NCBI RefSeq assembly: GCF_030867145.1
Contig: NC_134421.1
Coordinates: 23,567,979 to 23,631,978 of the forward strand
Length of the DNA: 64,000 nt
DNA from: Opisthocomus hoazin
Taxonomy: Eukaryota; Chordata; Aves; Opisthocomiformes; Opisthocomidae
Direction: 5' to 3'
Part shown: piece by piece, positions 36,701-49,800 of the stretch
How positions within the stretch are numbered: position 1 is the first letter of the stretch
Layout of the letters: each line of letters opens with the position of its first letter
Translations under genes and position numbers: made by a program
The notes under the pieces: model-generated
Told to the model about the DNA's origin: nothing
Database searches by the model: none
Seen by the model: the letters and a program-made list of their open reading frames with translations, nothing else

Positions 36701-38102
36701 AAAATAAATTCCTACTCTGTAGGGCTCTGAGGACAATAATACCTCCAAGTAATCATTTTTCTACATTTTTTTTCCCCAAACTCTTGGAAAGGGTCAACTT
36801 TCTTTGGCAAGATCTGATGAGCTATCTGCAAAGCCAAACACAGAAAACCAAACTTTCAAAAGAAAATATTTCAGCGAAAGACATGCAAGTTTTGACACTT
36901 CGTCAAAAGCAATTGGAGAGAAGTCAGCATTTTATACCCTACCTAAGTCAAAATCCAAAGACAAAGTCTTTTTAATTTGATTTCAGTAATTTGACTCACA
37001 TTGCTCTGAGGCCTTGTTCTGAGGCCATCAGGCCCCATACAAAATGCACTTCTCATTTTAACAGACCTAGAGTGTGCTATTCCGTCCTATAAAGGCTCAG
37101 ATATTTACCAAGGTAGAGGAAAAACTGAGTTTGGTTCCCTGTCGTCCTATTGATTTCTCCTGCTCCATGCATTGGGATATGGGGAAGGGAGATCATATTT
37201 GTTGAAACTGTGAGTGTGAGAAAGAACACAGCTCTGCAACCTGGTGTCTGAGTGCAGGAGCAGAAAAAAGGGATCCTGGTTTCCTGCCTCCACTGAATAA
37301 ATTTAACCTGCAAGAACTGGTTTGAGAAAACACCATCTCTATTTCATTTTTTTAAAGGAAAAATTTATGATCCTACTTTCAGGGGCAGACCTGGGACACC
37401 AGCTTAAATAGGTAGAATTACTTTGCTGAAGCGTTTAGCAAGGAGCTAAGTGCACTAGAGGAGACAAAATTTAGGACACACCTTCTCATGACCTAGCTCC
37501 AGGCTGTGCCTACCTTTCTTATACAGAAGTACTCAGATTGTCTCTAAACCCAGCTGGCACTCTGCATTAGGAGGTTAAGGTACATCAGTGTCCATAGCCA
37601 GTAGCACACCAGGAAGCAACATGTTTAACGATGCATTTGCTGCTGTGCTGAGTGGCAAGCTGCCTCACTGGGGACCACAGGAAGCCAGGGAAGGCTTGAG
37701 CTTCCAGACTTAAAGCTGTATTGAGACGTTTGCTGCAGCTCGCAGCGATCTGGGGCAGCGATCCGAATTCTACCTCTGAGAACAGAAACATAAAATCGGT
37801 TGTATTAGGTTAACATGGTGGGATATAAGTCCCTCTGTAATTCTGTGATGGCTGGTTTCTGTTCTTAGTGAGGTTTGAAAATGTTCAACCTAATGCATCT
37901 ATAAGAAACTGGCAATGAGCACTGAAAAATGAGTTGTTCGATAAAAACACCACCAACAACAAAAAGCAAAAACAGGATTTAGGACTTATACAAAAAGAGC
38001 TGTCTGCTAAGACAAGAGATTCCCTCATAAATGCTAAAAATTTTTTGCTTAGACTACTTTTACAATCAAAACAAAAACTCAAATGTATTTCAGAGGACTT
38101 AC
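33701..38102. other. Unique-looking spacer
   Basis: 34219-34801 has somewhat more CpG and two overlapping minus-strand frames of 137 and 75 codons, not recognised and without poly(A) or splice support. A 125-codon plus frame (36598-36975) is lysine/glutamine-rich and looks like chance. No repeats recognised. Confidence 0.4.
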
Positions 38103-38327
38103 TTTAATGCTGGCTTGCTCAAGGAAGGCTGCAAAATTATTTGGGTTACTAAACATAAAGCACAGTTTTGGGAAAAATGCAAGGGCTGACATAATAAGAA
38201 TTCCCACTCCCAGAGAGATCTCTGAAATCAGTGTAAGGAACCCAGGAAAATCAATCACACTTCCATTCACTTTAATTCCCTTGACAGGGTAGCCCAGTAG
38301 ATGGGTAAAAGTAGTGAAGGGCTCCAT
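38103..38327 (-). other. Possible exon: membrane-like open frame with GTAAGT donor
   Basis: Minus-strand frame starting at ATG 38325-38327 (in-frame TAG 9 bp upstream). Its translation contains a hydrophobic segment (FPGFLTLISEISLGVGILIM) able to span a membrane. At its 3' end a consensus splice donor GTAAGT follows (38097-38102, read on the minus strand), leaving about 75 codons. Possible acceptors lie inside (CTGATTTCAG near 38230). I recognise no family, and the plus strand is also open here. Exon, pseudoexon or chance cannot be separated from this window. Confidence 0.25.
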
Positions 38328-41192
38328 TAAAACTAGACTTCTTTTGAACAGTGGATTGTAAAGAACCCCATGTAGTTTGCCATTGGAAGCTGCTACTTCT
38401 CTGAACTGCAGTGGCTGGGATTCACATCGCTGGAGAGACTTGGGACATCAGTGAAGAGAAGCTGACCCTTTCTGCCTCTGCTTACCTGAGAGCCTGCTAG
38501 CCCTGCTCCTGAGAAAAAGGTGCTAGATTTTTGTTGTTGTTTGTGTTTTTCTGCTTCTTGCTTAGTGGAGACCAGGTATTACTCTCTGGGCTCTTTTCTT
38601 AGTCTCTCAATTTAAACAACCAATCATTAACTTAATTTCTTTGGAAGAAGAATAAAATAAATAAAATAATAAATAATAAAATATCAAAAGCTGTCCTCTT
38701 TAAATAATGACTCAAGCATGGCATTCTTAACTCCTGTGAGAGCCAGAGAGATTATTCAATCCATTTCAGGCAAAACCAAATGTCACTTTCACCACCAATC
38801 TGAAAATGCAAGTAAGTGAAGTGAAAAAAAAAAATCAAAAAGAACAAAATTTCTTTTGTTGCCTCAGGATACGCGATAATAAGCATCCTATGAGGGATAT
38901 GTAAAGACTTGTAACAATCATCCAGAGGCCTGTCTTGCGTTCATTCCATACATGAACAGGACCATGAAAATTAATAGATCTAACCAACAGGAGTAAAGGT
39001 CTGCAGGATCAGGCACCTGATCAACAGTATTTACTTTTGCTCTTTTTGGACCGTACAGGGTTTTGGAGGGATGGCGTGCAGAGAGGAGGAAAATACCATA
39101 GAAGGAAGTACCACAGGAATGGGAAGGTCATCTAAATAAATCATAACTAAAGAGGCATCTGCTGTTATCCAATTTCCCATTAAATTAGTTTCTAGGTATG
39201 ACATCAGGTCCAATCTTTTCCTATCAGCATTGATGCTTTGTTGTTGTAAAATGGGAGCACTGGAAGGATGAAAATGCTCAGTGTCCTTTAGTAATCAGAT
39301 TCAGTAATTAGGCTGTTTGGAAAGCTGTTCCAGTGGTGTGTTCTCATTCCTGATGGCATTGCTGATATATAAAACATAAACTAAAGAACTAACTCCTACT
39401 CGTGCACTTTTGTCAAGCTAGTGTATTCTTTACTTAAGTAATTATTGCTTGATTTTTTTTTTAACTTGTATACACTCTTAGTAGAAAAATAATACTGTGA
39501 CAAAGACTGTCAATCCAAGAATTTCAGAGCAATCTAACAATTTTATCTTAATTAAAATGTTTCCCTGGAGAGCATAATTTTCCCTCAAAACACTGCTCAG
39601 ATGGCTGGATGACATTATCTTCTTAGTAATAATTTAAGAAAATGCTGTCAATATCATTGTCTTACCAGTTAATCTACTTTGCCTGTTCCCTTGTGTCCTT
39701 ATTTCAGGTTTCTTATTGCATATGGAATCACATTTTGCTGAACTATAACAGTTATATAAAAGGTAACTATTCAGTTTGATCGGTTGCTGGTGTTTGTATA
39801 AGCAGCATATTAATGGTTCGCTTGCTAAGTGGCAGAGCAGGCTCACTTACAAAAAGAAAAGTGGGCTGGTACAGGAAAGACTTCGGGTTACAATTTCGTT
39901 GTGACTGCTTTCCACTGCCTCATAAACCTGCAGCTCCAGCAGTGCCTGAATTTTCCATTTCAGGGGGAATGGATTTACATTGTACCTTACCCAGAAAAGG
40001 TGACAACCTTGCTGAGCAAATAGCTTTTGCAACTCCAGTGGAGCTGCTCTCAAACAGGGCTTCTAAAACTTGCCATACTCTCCTAGTCTGATTCACAGCT
40101 GTTTGTGGCCTTTTAAGAGATACCTTTTTTTATAATCCTCAAGCCCATAGCTGTCAGCTGTCTGTACTTAACACACTCACAGACAATCCAGCCCAAGCCT
40201 GATGAACTTCCAGGCATGAAGCTGACTGCTTACTTTCTTGCCTGTTTGTTTTTTGTTTTTTTTTACATCTTGGTCAGCATCTAAAAACACGTCCTGGCTT
40301 CAAGCTCAGGAAATCTTGAGAAACTTGTCAGCTGCAGTCCCACACTTCCTTCTCGCTGCTTTCTGATTTTCTGCAATTTTCCATAGCATACAGTGCACAA
40401 GTTGCATGTCAATACTTTTCCAGCAGATTTTGCTTGACACAACATGAGGAAACCTTGAGTGCATTTTGGTACTGCACTTGCAAAACATATAAGGCAATGT
40501 TGGAAGCTTTGGTGCAGGCTAAATGACATCACTACAGTAGGGAAAGGTAATTCACGTGACTTGGACTGCTGAGAAACATCCTCTCAGTTGGGTCTAAACA
40601 TCAATGAAGACAAAAATTTACGCAATAGTTTCTGCAATTCTGATGTTATAGTGTGACTGGGGCTTCCCCTTTAAGGTTATTCCTGATTCATATTTGCTCA
40701 GGTCCAAAGACAAAATCTATATTGGCAAGAAAGCTTATGCTGTACTTTGCAAGAGGCATGTACCTCATTGCATTGATAACACAACATGAAACTATTGCAT
40801 GCAGTGTGCCAGCTAACCGCCTGGGAGAAGGGTAGGCTGCTCTACATGGAAAGCAATTGTTACTGTGCAACCTTAAGAGCCTTAAAACTCAAGTGTTATG
40901 TAGCTTTTTAAAGAAGTTATTGAAAATCTTACCAAAAGGGTACACAAATAGCTTCATAAGAAGGAATTAAAATTTTAAATGAAAAAAAGGAATGCAATTT
41001 CTTCTGAACATAGACAGGGCAAATAAAAGCCAATCATGGTCTAGAGCATCAAAAGACCAGCACAAACATTTCAGAATAAGAGCAAACTCCTCTTTCTTAT
41101 AAACTCAACTTCTGTTCACTCTACTTCTGTTCACTCCCAGTGACAGTTTTTGACAGGTCTACCTCGAGTTAGGTTGCTGCAATGCTATGTTT
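38328..41192. other. AT-rich spacer with simple repeats
   Basis: Contains an AATAAA/AAT-rich low-complexity stretch at 38650-38682 and an imperfect tandem pair of ACTTCTGTTCACTCY (41108-41137). No gene recognised. Confidence 0.5.
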
Positions 41193-41399
41193 TCAAAGGT
41201 ATCTTCCACCATAAGTGCTTATCTCGACCGGTACCCAAGACTCAAAGTGAGCAGCTCTGTTTTTCTTGGCTGAGGATGCATCGAGAATCTCTTGCCCATA
41301 TTGTACAAAGGTCATTCCCAAAACAGCTGTTCCCATGGAACTAGCGATGTAGAGTTCTTCAGGAGATGGAAGTTCAGACCCCTTGTCCACCTTAAACAA
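41193..41399 (-). other. Unrecognised 68-codon open frame, protein-like
   Basis: Minus-strand frame with balanced composition (includes PSPEELYIASSMGTAVLG and FVQYGQEILDASSAKK). A weak acceptor-like TTTAAG lies at its 5' side; no clear donor. No family recognised. Confidence 0.2.
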
Positions 41400-42239
41400 T
41401 TGCTTTCACCATAAATGAAGACAAGAGTCAGTTTATTATAAATTTTCATTAAAATTTGTATTCATAAAAGTCAACATATTTCACTCTGTGTTGGATCAGT
41501 GTTAAGCTGAGTGTATCTGAACTACTAACATGTCTCAAGGAAGCTGTGCTTCAATTGCGGAATATCTCTGTTCACCTATGAGTCAGGTTTCCTAGCTGGA
41601 CAATGTTTTATGCATTCCAGGTTGGGCCATGGTTTTAGTGCAATGCACAGCCTCAGCGGAGACCATGTGGCATCATGGATCAGGTAGTACCATACCACAG
41701 CCTAGTCAACATGAGGCAACCTTGGTGTCTTTGGCTTGGATTAACCAGTGGAAAGTAAATGTCTCGATTCGATTTTCAGAAATGGTACAACAAACGCTTT
41801 CAGGACTTGACGGATCTGTTATTGAAATGCAAGTGCAAAGGAACAACTGAAGTTGCTGGAGATAACTTCTATGTGTACAGAAGACACTTAACAAACCTCT
41901 ACAGTATCCATCTCTGCTACATGGACTGTACCCCAGGGCTGAGGATGTACTGTCTAGTCCCTACCTCTTTTTATTCCTGATTTAGGCTGTATGAATGGAC
42001 ATTTAGTCTTGTGTAAAGTAACATTAGCAGCATTTCAAGGTTGCAGGTTGTTCAATGAGCCTGGTAGGTCTGTAGGAAAATAAATTGGTTTCTGTAAATC
42101 AGGAAAAATGAAGTAGTCACAAAATCTGTCTGTGAACTTTGGAGGATGACCCACTAAGTTTGATCCACTTACTTTATAGTGCTCCCATTGACTATGTTTT
42201 ATTTGGAGCTTGGTATTAAGTAGTCTAATTGTGACTATA
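41400..42239. other. Unique-looking spacer
   Basis: Nothing recognised. Confidence 0.5.
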
Positions 42240-42450
42240 GATGGGGGCCTTTTTCATTTGCATAGTCTTCTCATGGGACTACAGCTGCTAATTTGGTGAT
42301 TAATTATCCATATTACACACTGTTTATTTGACCGTGCCTAGATTAATTTCTCTTTCCAAGTAAACCACATTTAGATATGAATTTGCATATCTTGATTACA
42401 TTTTAATGCCTTGGCTATCATTGTTTCTTCCCCGGGTACCTCATCAGATT
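42240..42450. promoter_or_regulatory. Candidate conserved noncoding element with two octamers
   Basis: Motif-dense, non-repetitive stretch with two perfect POU octamers ATTTGCAT (42256-42263 and 42381-42388), a homeodomain-like GATTAATTATCC (about 42298-42309) and further TAAT cores. It resembles developmental enhancers in texture. This is inference: conservation cannot be seen from one sequence. Confidence 0.25.
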
Positions 42451-45400
42451 AGAGAAGAGTGCTCAAGCAGGGAATGATGGAATGTCTTAAATGACATTGC
42501 GCATCACTGGACAGACCATGCACATGACTCCATGTTAATGGAAAATGTGTTCCTTTTACTGTCAGAAAGGTTATGACACCCAGACTGCAGGCCCTTTGCA
42601 AGTTTTGTGGCATTATTACCTAAGGAAATGTTTCAAGCAGGATATTTAAGCAAAATAATATGTAGAAAATAACTAATATATGCTTACAAATTTAAAAGAT
42701 ACTGATGTTCATAGATTTTCACCTGTACTCCAGCTCTTCCAAAACTTTTCCACCATTATAGGAAGGATAAACATACGCAAAGCTTCTCCCTAATTTAACA
42801 GTAAGAGTTAAGTCACAGGCACAGAATGTGTATTTTGAGAATAAGGTTAAGAATGTAACATGTCAGACCCTTGAATATATTCCAATGAAAAGCAGAAAGC
42901 AAATTTGTTCCTGACATGCTTTTCTGACACAAGTTTTTGCAAGAGTTGCAGTCTAACACAACCGGAATCTGCGCAAGCAACAGGAAAAACTGGATTAGTG
43001 TATTCATAGAAACCTTTCCAAGGATCGCCATAATCTCTCAGCAGAGAACTAGGAAATTCTCTTTAGAAGGCAAGCTGTTTATTCTGAATAACTTCAAGTT
43101 TATGTGCACCTTGCGTATTTGGAACTTTGTGTCTCTCTTTTATTTACTTTCAAAGCACGTACAGAAGCATTAGGTATAGCTTTAAAAACAGAATAATATT
43201 TATTGTAGGAAGCATAAATTTTTATAGTTCTGTGATTAAAAAGATTGTTCTTTTAGATACATTTGTCTATTTTTTCATAGCAATTATCTGAACATAATAT
43301 AAATTATAAAATGCAATACTTCACTGTTGTATTTGTAATTAATTCCATCATTCTCTCCCACAAGATGAAGGCAAAAAAATACACTGAGATATCCAAATGT
43401 GGTTACACACAGGCTAGTGGTGGAGGGGAGAGGAATTTTATATATACTGACATAGAAATTGTTAACACTGATTTTCTTTTTATCTCTTCTAAGTGCCCTT
43501 CCAACACTACTTACATGCAGGAAAAGAAAGCTAACAAGTAAAACTGTAATTGTTAAAACTTGATAACTCATATATATTCCTATCTTTTGGAGGGTGAGGG
43601 TGTGTGTGTGTTCAGAGCATTTTATCACCATATGAAAGTCAACGACTCCTATCTACAAAACATTTCGGGAAGTATGACAAAATATTGGGAGCCTGACCCT
43701 AAAAACACCTCCCTGTTAAAATCAGTCTGATTATTCATATGAGTGAAGTTACTCACATGTGTTAGTATTTGCTGTAGCAGACCCTTGACCTTTGGCTTTA
43801 CGGGAAGACAACACAGTTGTCATGATTTCACAATATAAATAGACACTATTAAGAGACCCAGAGTAACATCATAGACTTACTGGGATTAAAAACAAAGCAT
43901 CATAAATGTTTATGGATGTCACAAATAAAAGGGCAACTTCAAGTTCATGTGAACTCTGCACATTTGTTGTTTGAAATTCAACTTCATGGGCTGCAGCACT
44001 TCTCAGGAAATGCCTGCCAACACATGTACACATATTTCAGTATCAGTTTGATCCTCTTTTACAAACAAACTGTGTTTTGTTGCACAATGAAGATGAAAAA
44101 CAAATTAAACTAGAATTAATACTCCCTAAGGAATGAAAACCAGCTTTGGAAATTGTATACAAACTTTTAATTATTGTTATATTGTAGCTTATAAAACTTT
44201 CAAAAGCCAAAGTAACATTTAATAAAGAAGTATGTGGGTGACTACATCATGAAGCCCGCAAACACAATAAACACAGCAGCTGGCAAATATGGTGCCTTTC
44301 TCCGTTCCAAAATAGTGGTTTTTATGTTATTGTCCTCAGTGAAGCATGAAGGGTTTGGATGAAATTCTTGCCACATTGAAATCAATGGTAAAAACTATTG
44401 ACTTTGAGCCAAAATCTCCTCCTCTGTATTAAATTAAAAAGACAGAAGAGAGGAGAAGATGATGACTGAACTGACCCCTAGAGCACAGAAACGAGAGCCT
44501 GCTGTGGGCTGCAGCCCTTGGCTGGTGGTGCCACCCTGTCCCCCAGGCTCACTCCTGCTGAAGGTGGGCGACCTTGGTCCCTGCTGTCTCTGGCACAGCC
44601 CAGAGCCTTGCACAACCACAGCAGCCTCTCCACCCCTTGCTGGCATCAGTGCTCCAACCAGCAGCAACTTGTCTTTGCAAATGTGCTTTGGTAGCTTAGG
44701 ATAAGTAAACAGGGAGGAGGACCCTGATGAAGAGCTTTACTGAACCTAAAAATACTTGGGAAATTGTGCTAGAGAAGGCCCTCAATCTATCCAACTGCAA
44801 GTCCGCCTCAAGCCCCTAGGGGTATTTGGTTTGGTCCTGACTATGTGATTTACAATGTAGGTGATGCAGTAGTGTTTTATACTGCTAGCATACCTATTGC
44901 CCTTGTCTAGCTGAGAAGAAACGTCCCTGAAGAATCCTATGCACATTCTTTCTGCACCTGGAAAACACTGGGTGAGAAGTGTAATGATCACATCCACTGT
45001 GGACTCACACTGGATTATACCCAGAAGCATCTCAAAGAAACTTAGATGTGTTTTCTGTCTGCTTGAAGTCAAGAGGTGAGTTTTATTCCCCTTCCAGGCA
45101 TAACTGTGCAGATGATCTGGCATCTTGAATATGGTCAAGCTATTCTTACGTGACAAATCTAGGAGGGAGTTCAGTACAAAGGCAATGAAGAAAGTAGTCC
45201 ATTGTTAGAGGGAAAAGTTGAAGAGGAAGAAAAAACACCACCAAAAAAGCACTCTACAAACAACTCAAACATCTGCCTGAGTGAGATTTCCTGCACGGAG
45301 CCAGTGAATATTACTCTATCTGGTGTTATAAATTGGGTGTGTATATACTACTTGGATGTGTTCCTTAGTCTGGTTTCTTCTGATAAGAGAAAAGGAAAAT

Positions 45401-46733
45401 TAAAGAAGTGACTGTAACTGTAAGAAACCAGGAATATTTTTCGAAATGTTCTGGAGCTTTTCAGTAGCTCTCATGGACTAGGTTGGAAGTCCTCCTCCTA
45501 CTGTTTTATTAGGATATGCAGGAAGCGTACCTATATCTAATAAAGACACAAGGGTGCTAAATTTGGACTTCACTTCTGCTCTTTACAAATCAGCATGATG
45601 ATAAGCACTAAAAGTTAAAGAGACTTCAGCGAAATTCTTTCAAAAGACTATTGGGCAAGCTGTTGGGTTTTTTTTCTTTGCATTATGTATACTTCTCTAA
45701 CTAGACAATATGTCCCCATACCATTGCTCTGATTATACTCACATATAAGATATGAACTTTTGTACTATCTATGAGCGCACTTCCAGTAAAATCTTTTAAA
45801 ATCTTTGACAGAAATCTTTAAAGTCTCCACATTTATGTAAATGTTAATGTTGTATGAGAATAGCCCAGTGCTTGGCTGATAGCTTCCACCAACTGCAGCT
45901 GTCCACACCTTATTGCATGTTGTGGGCTCTTTCACTTTTGCAACAATAGCTCTATGTCTAATAAAGTGTTCTTTAAACTAGTACATACCTTTATAAACTT
46001 TGGAAGCAGCTGTCACATGTATGTTAGCTCAGGCATATTTCAGCAATTTTCTCATGGCAGTGGCTGTACTAGGGAATGAGAAATGTGTAAACACACATGG
46101 ATGCCATCCTGTGTGAACTCCAAGCTCAGCTTCTTGCAGGCAACCCCAGAAAAACAAACATTTGACATGAATTATTCTTTTTAACAGTTATTCACAACAG
46201 GCAAATATTATCCTTCTCATTTCTGAGGCATATTCCCAGCAAGAGGAAGATAATATATCTTTAAATTACATTTGTATATGACTCAGTGTATTAAGATATG
46301 CAGTTATTTAAAATTAGCAAAACAGTAACTTTTTTTATGACTAACATTTATGACTTGCATTCCTAAAAATCAAGTTGGTCATCACTACGAGCATATTTAC
46401 AGGATATTTTTGTATGAAATTTACAAAAGAAAACAAAGCTGGTTGAATGGTATAAATAAGTATAGATTCTAATGAATAGCAGAAGCAAGGTTGTTTTCTG
46501 TCTGCACTTGGGATATTGTCACTATAAAAGACAAGATCCTGGGAGATTTATGGGGCAGAGTCCTTCAGAGAAAAATGTCAAGGGAGCCAGAACTGAGTGC
46601 AGGGGTTGTTCGTCATAAGAAATTGAAAGGAATGTTTGTCTAAGAGTTGATACATGCCCGTAGGACTATTCGGTATCCTTCTTCATCTGCTCTCTCTTAA
46701 TCAGGGTGAAATTAAATCTTCTGCTAATCAGTA
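42451..46733. other. Spacer with a GC-rich patch at 44459-44700
   Basis: A short (GT)n lies at 43600-43611. The GC-rich patch 44459-44700 has open frames on both strands but almost no CpG, so it is not a CpG island. A 124-codon minus frame (44782-45156) is not recognised. No element or gene supported. Confidence 0.45.
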
Positions 46734-46800
46734 TAATCATAGAATCATAGCATCATTAAGCTTGGGAAAGACCTCTAAGATCATCAAGTCCAACCGTCAT
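46734..46800 (-). mobile_element. CR1 3' end fragment, reverse orientation
   Basis: Reverse complement of a CR1 tail: AATCATAGAATCATAGCATCATTAAG, then GGGAAAGACCTCTAAGATCATCAAGTCCAACC. It shows two tail units of the ATTCTATG type and the start of the 3' UTR. About 65 bp are recognisable; sequence to the right is not CR1 that I can follow. The tail type differs from the 30- and 51-kb copies. Confidence 0.88.
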
Positions 46801-49800
46801 AAGACCCCACTGGATCCTGAGTTATCAGCTGAGCAGTGAGCATGAAGCAACCTCTTGGCCAAGTTGGAAAGGCTGCATGAGGTGAGAACCTTTCCCTCTT
46901 CTTTAATGTTGCTGCAGGCTCCTTCAGGTAGCTCCCATGGGAAGGAAAGCCTATCAGTGACTCTGCGCCGGGGCAAAGGGCTGGCTGGTGCCCCAGAAGA
47001 GGCCACGCTGCTCCCTTCAAAGAGGAAACTGGATGCCTTGGATGAGGCTCTGCTGGCACCTGACTAGCTGTGGAGGATAGTCAGTTAGGGCCAACCATCC
47101 AGAAGACTGAGATTGTCCAGGACAGCCCTGACACAGTATGTCTTAGGCTCTACAGCAATGATGGTGAGAAAGCTTTTACACCCCTAGCTCCTCCTTCATC
47201 CCAAACCTGGCAGTCTGGAGACAGTCTGAGAGCTGCAGCAAGCAGGCGATGAATGGCAGATAATCACCCCATGCCTTTTAAATCCACACATGCCTGACCC
47301 ACAGGTAAGCTCCCTATATTATACTCCCTCAAAGTCCTGCTTTGGAAGTATTAAAGGTGGAGAAGCAGTGTGTGAATGTTTTTAAAAGCCCACTGATAAC
47401 CCGTAGGCCACAGGCATGAAAAGCTGGTGTCTCCCACTGATACAGGAATTGCCTTATGCATTTTGTCAAAAGTTTCATACATATTTGAAAGCTAGTGACA
47501 TATATCCCCTGAACTTTTGCTCTGCCAAATTAGTTAAGGTCTCCGCATAAGCATTCTGACCCTGATTCAGCAAGTAATTAACTATCTACCTCAAGGCCTT
47601 CTAAATCAAGAACATTGTGCTGATGAAGAGCATTGTAAGTACCTGGGTTAATTTTAACCTACTGTACACATCAGCATTTCTTTCATACTTCCTCAGGCTT
47701 AAAGGACATTAGTTTTTATCTTCTTGCTGCTTTGGCCAGTTCCAAAGGTACTAAAATATTTCTCCAAAAAGCAGCATCATAAGGGGCACAAAGCATATTT
47801 TGGTGTCTAGTTAGGTTCAAGTCTATAATTTGGCTAGTGAGGAGTTGATATGCTTTCTGTTAAAGCAGACAGAAGAGGCAAAGAGAAATAAAGGTTCACA
47901 TCTGTAGTCACAACCCAGCCTGATCTAGCCTGGATGAGCTGCATACCCTGTAAATTTCATATAATCAGTGAATTTGGCTGTGATGTAAGAGATCCCCTGT
48001 TACGATAAACTAAGGAGCTGTAGCAAGGCACCAAATATTTGCCTTATGCATACACACTAACCGTGCAAGGGAAACGGAATATTAGAATTTGGGAACAAAG
48101 AAAGACAAATAACCTACACCATAATAGAATAAGTCAACATAAGTTAGCAAGAGACAGAAAATTAGTTTCCTTTAAATATGTAATTTGAATTATTGCACAA
48201 GCCATACTAGAAATGAAAATTAGCCTTCTTGATTGCTTTAAATAGGTAAATAATGATTTTGTCACATTCCCTGAAGCATACAAATGCTGAATAATGTATC
48301 TGGTATGGTGTCCCTATACGTTTCTCTAAAACAATGCTGTACTTCCAAAAAGGGATGGCTTTACTTCTTTAACGAAATAGATCACTGTAATGGCATAGTG
48401 AGATCCACTTACTTGGGAAACCAGGCATGGTTTGCATTAAAACTGCATCACAACCTGAATTCTCCAAACTTGGAGGGCTTTAAATGCTTAGTGCACTAGA
48501 ATCATGTTTTAGTCAGAGAATTCAGAGCTTGATTTGGTGTCTCCTCGAGCTGCCTCGGCAATGTGTATGCCAGGCATGAGGGGGTGGGTTGTGTTGTTCG
48601 CTACATTTTATTTATTACAGTAAATGCCATTAATTAGGCTGGTCAAAATCAGAACTGTTTTTTTTTTTAAATAATTTGAAATTAATTTCTAGCTTTAGTG
48701 TTTTATTTCTTTAACCCTTTTCTCTCTCTATTTTACATTTCGAAAATTTAATTTCATTGGAATCTGAAACAATATGAAGAAAATTATCTTCAAAATGGGC
48801 TTTGAAAACATTTGTTTCCATGGGATAATAAACATGAACCATCTTTCTACCTATGCTAATAATTAACATTCCTTGCTGAGTGAATCCATGTAAGTAAAAT
48901 GCTTTTGCTGGTGTCAAGGCAGACCCCTCCAATCTCATCACTTATGTTCCCTGGGAAATTTGCCTGCCTGTGCTTGAATAATCTGCTGTCCTTTTAGCTG
49001 GCAGATACAGATGTCAAGACTTTGGATTGTTTTCATAACGCTATATCAAACAACTTGGGAACAAATCCCAAACACACTGATTAACAAAATAATATATTCT
49101 AATAAGAGTCATGCTTGAAGTATGATAAATAGAAGGGATGATGCTATTTCCCTGCAATGCATCTGGATTTAAACCTTATTTTAAACTACAGATACATCTC
49201 ACAGTATCATGCTATGTCATATAAATTGGATTTTCTGATGTTTTTTGCACATGCTCATGGAAAGTGTGTAGGCAGGAGAGTAAAGAGTGGAAGGGCACTG
49301 TTGTGAGACAACCTTCTTTAGACAACCTTAGAATTCAATTTAATGGCTCCCAGAAAAAAAGTGGAGCCAGTATTTAATGACTGTGACTAAAATTATGTAT
49401 TTCATCAGCTATAAACTAATCACATTTGTTACGATGAAAAATGATGCAAATACTTACTTTTGATTTTGAGAATGCCAGAAAATTAGAGTCCTGTTACATT
49501 ATGATTAATTGATTCAGAGTGGTTCTTGTCGAGTAATTTTATGCTTAATAAGAGTCCATCCATTCAATTTGTTATCCGTTCTCTTTTCATAGAAACTATG
49601 ATGGTCTCAGGTGCAAATTTAAAGTGTCTTTCATAAAATATAGATCTTTAGAAAAAATAAATTATATCTCCAAGATTTATGAACACTCTTTAGAATAATG
49701 TAATTTCAAAAAATTCAGATCGATTCATGTGTTTCAAAAAGAAAAAGCCGTTCCAGTGAATTCATATTTTTGCCTTCCTGCAAGAACCAGAAAAAAATAA

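Noticed and set aside
36598..36975. 125-codon plus-strand frame
   Set aside because: Composition (K, Q, S, F) matches AT-rich noncoding DNA; not recognised.
44459..44700. GC-rich patch as a CpG island promoter
   Set aside because: GC-rich but nearly without CpG, too short, and no gene beside it.
44782..45156. 124-codon minus-strand frame
   Set aside because: No recognisable motif, no splice sites, no retrocopy signs.
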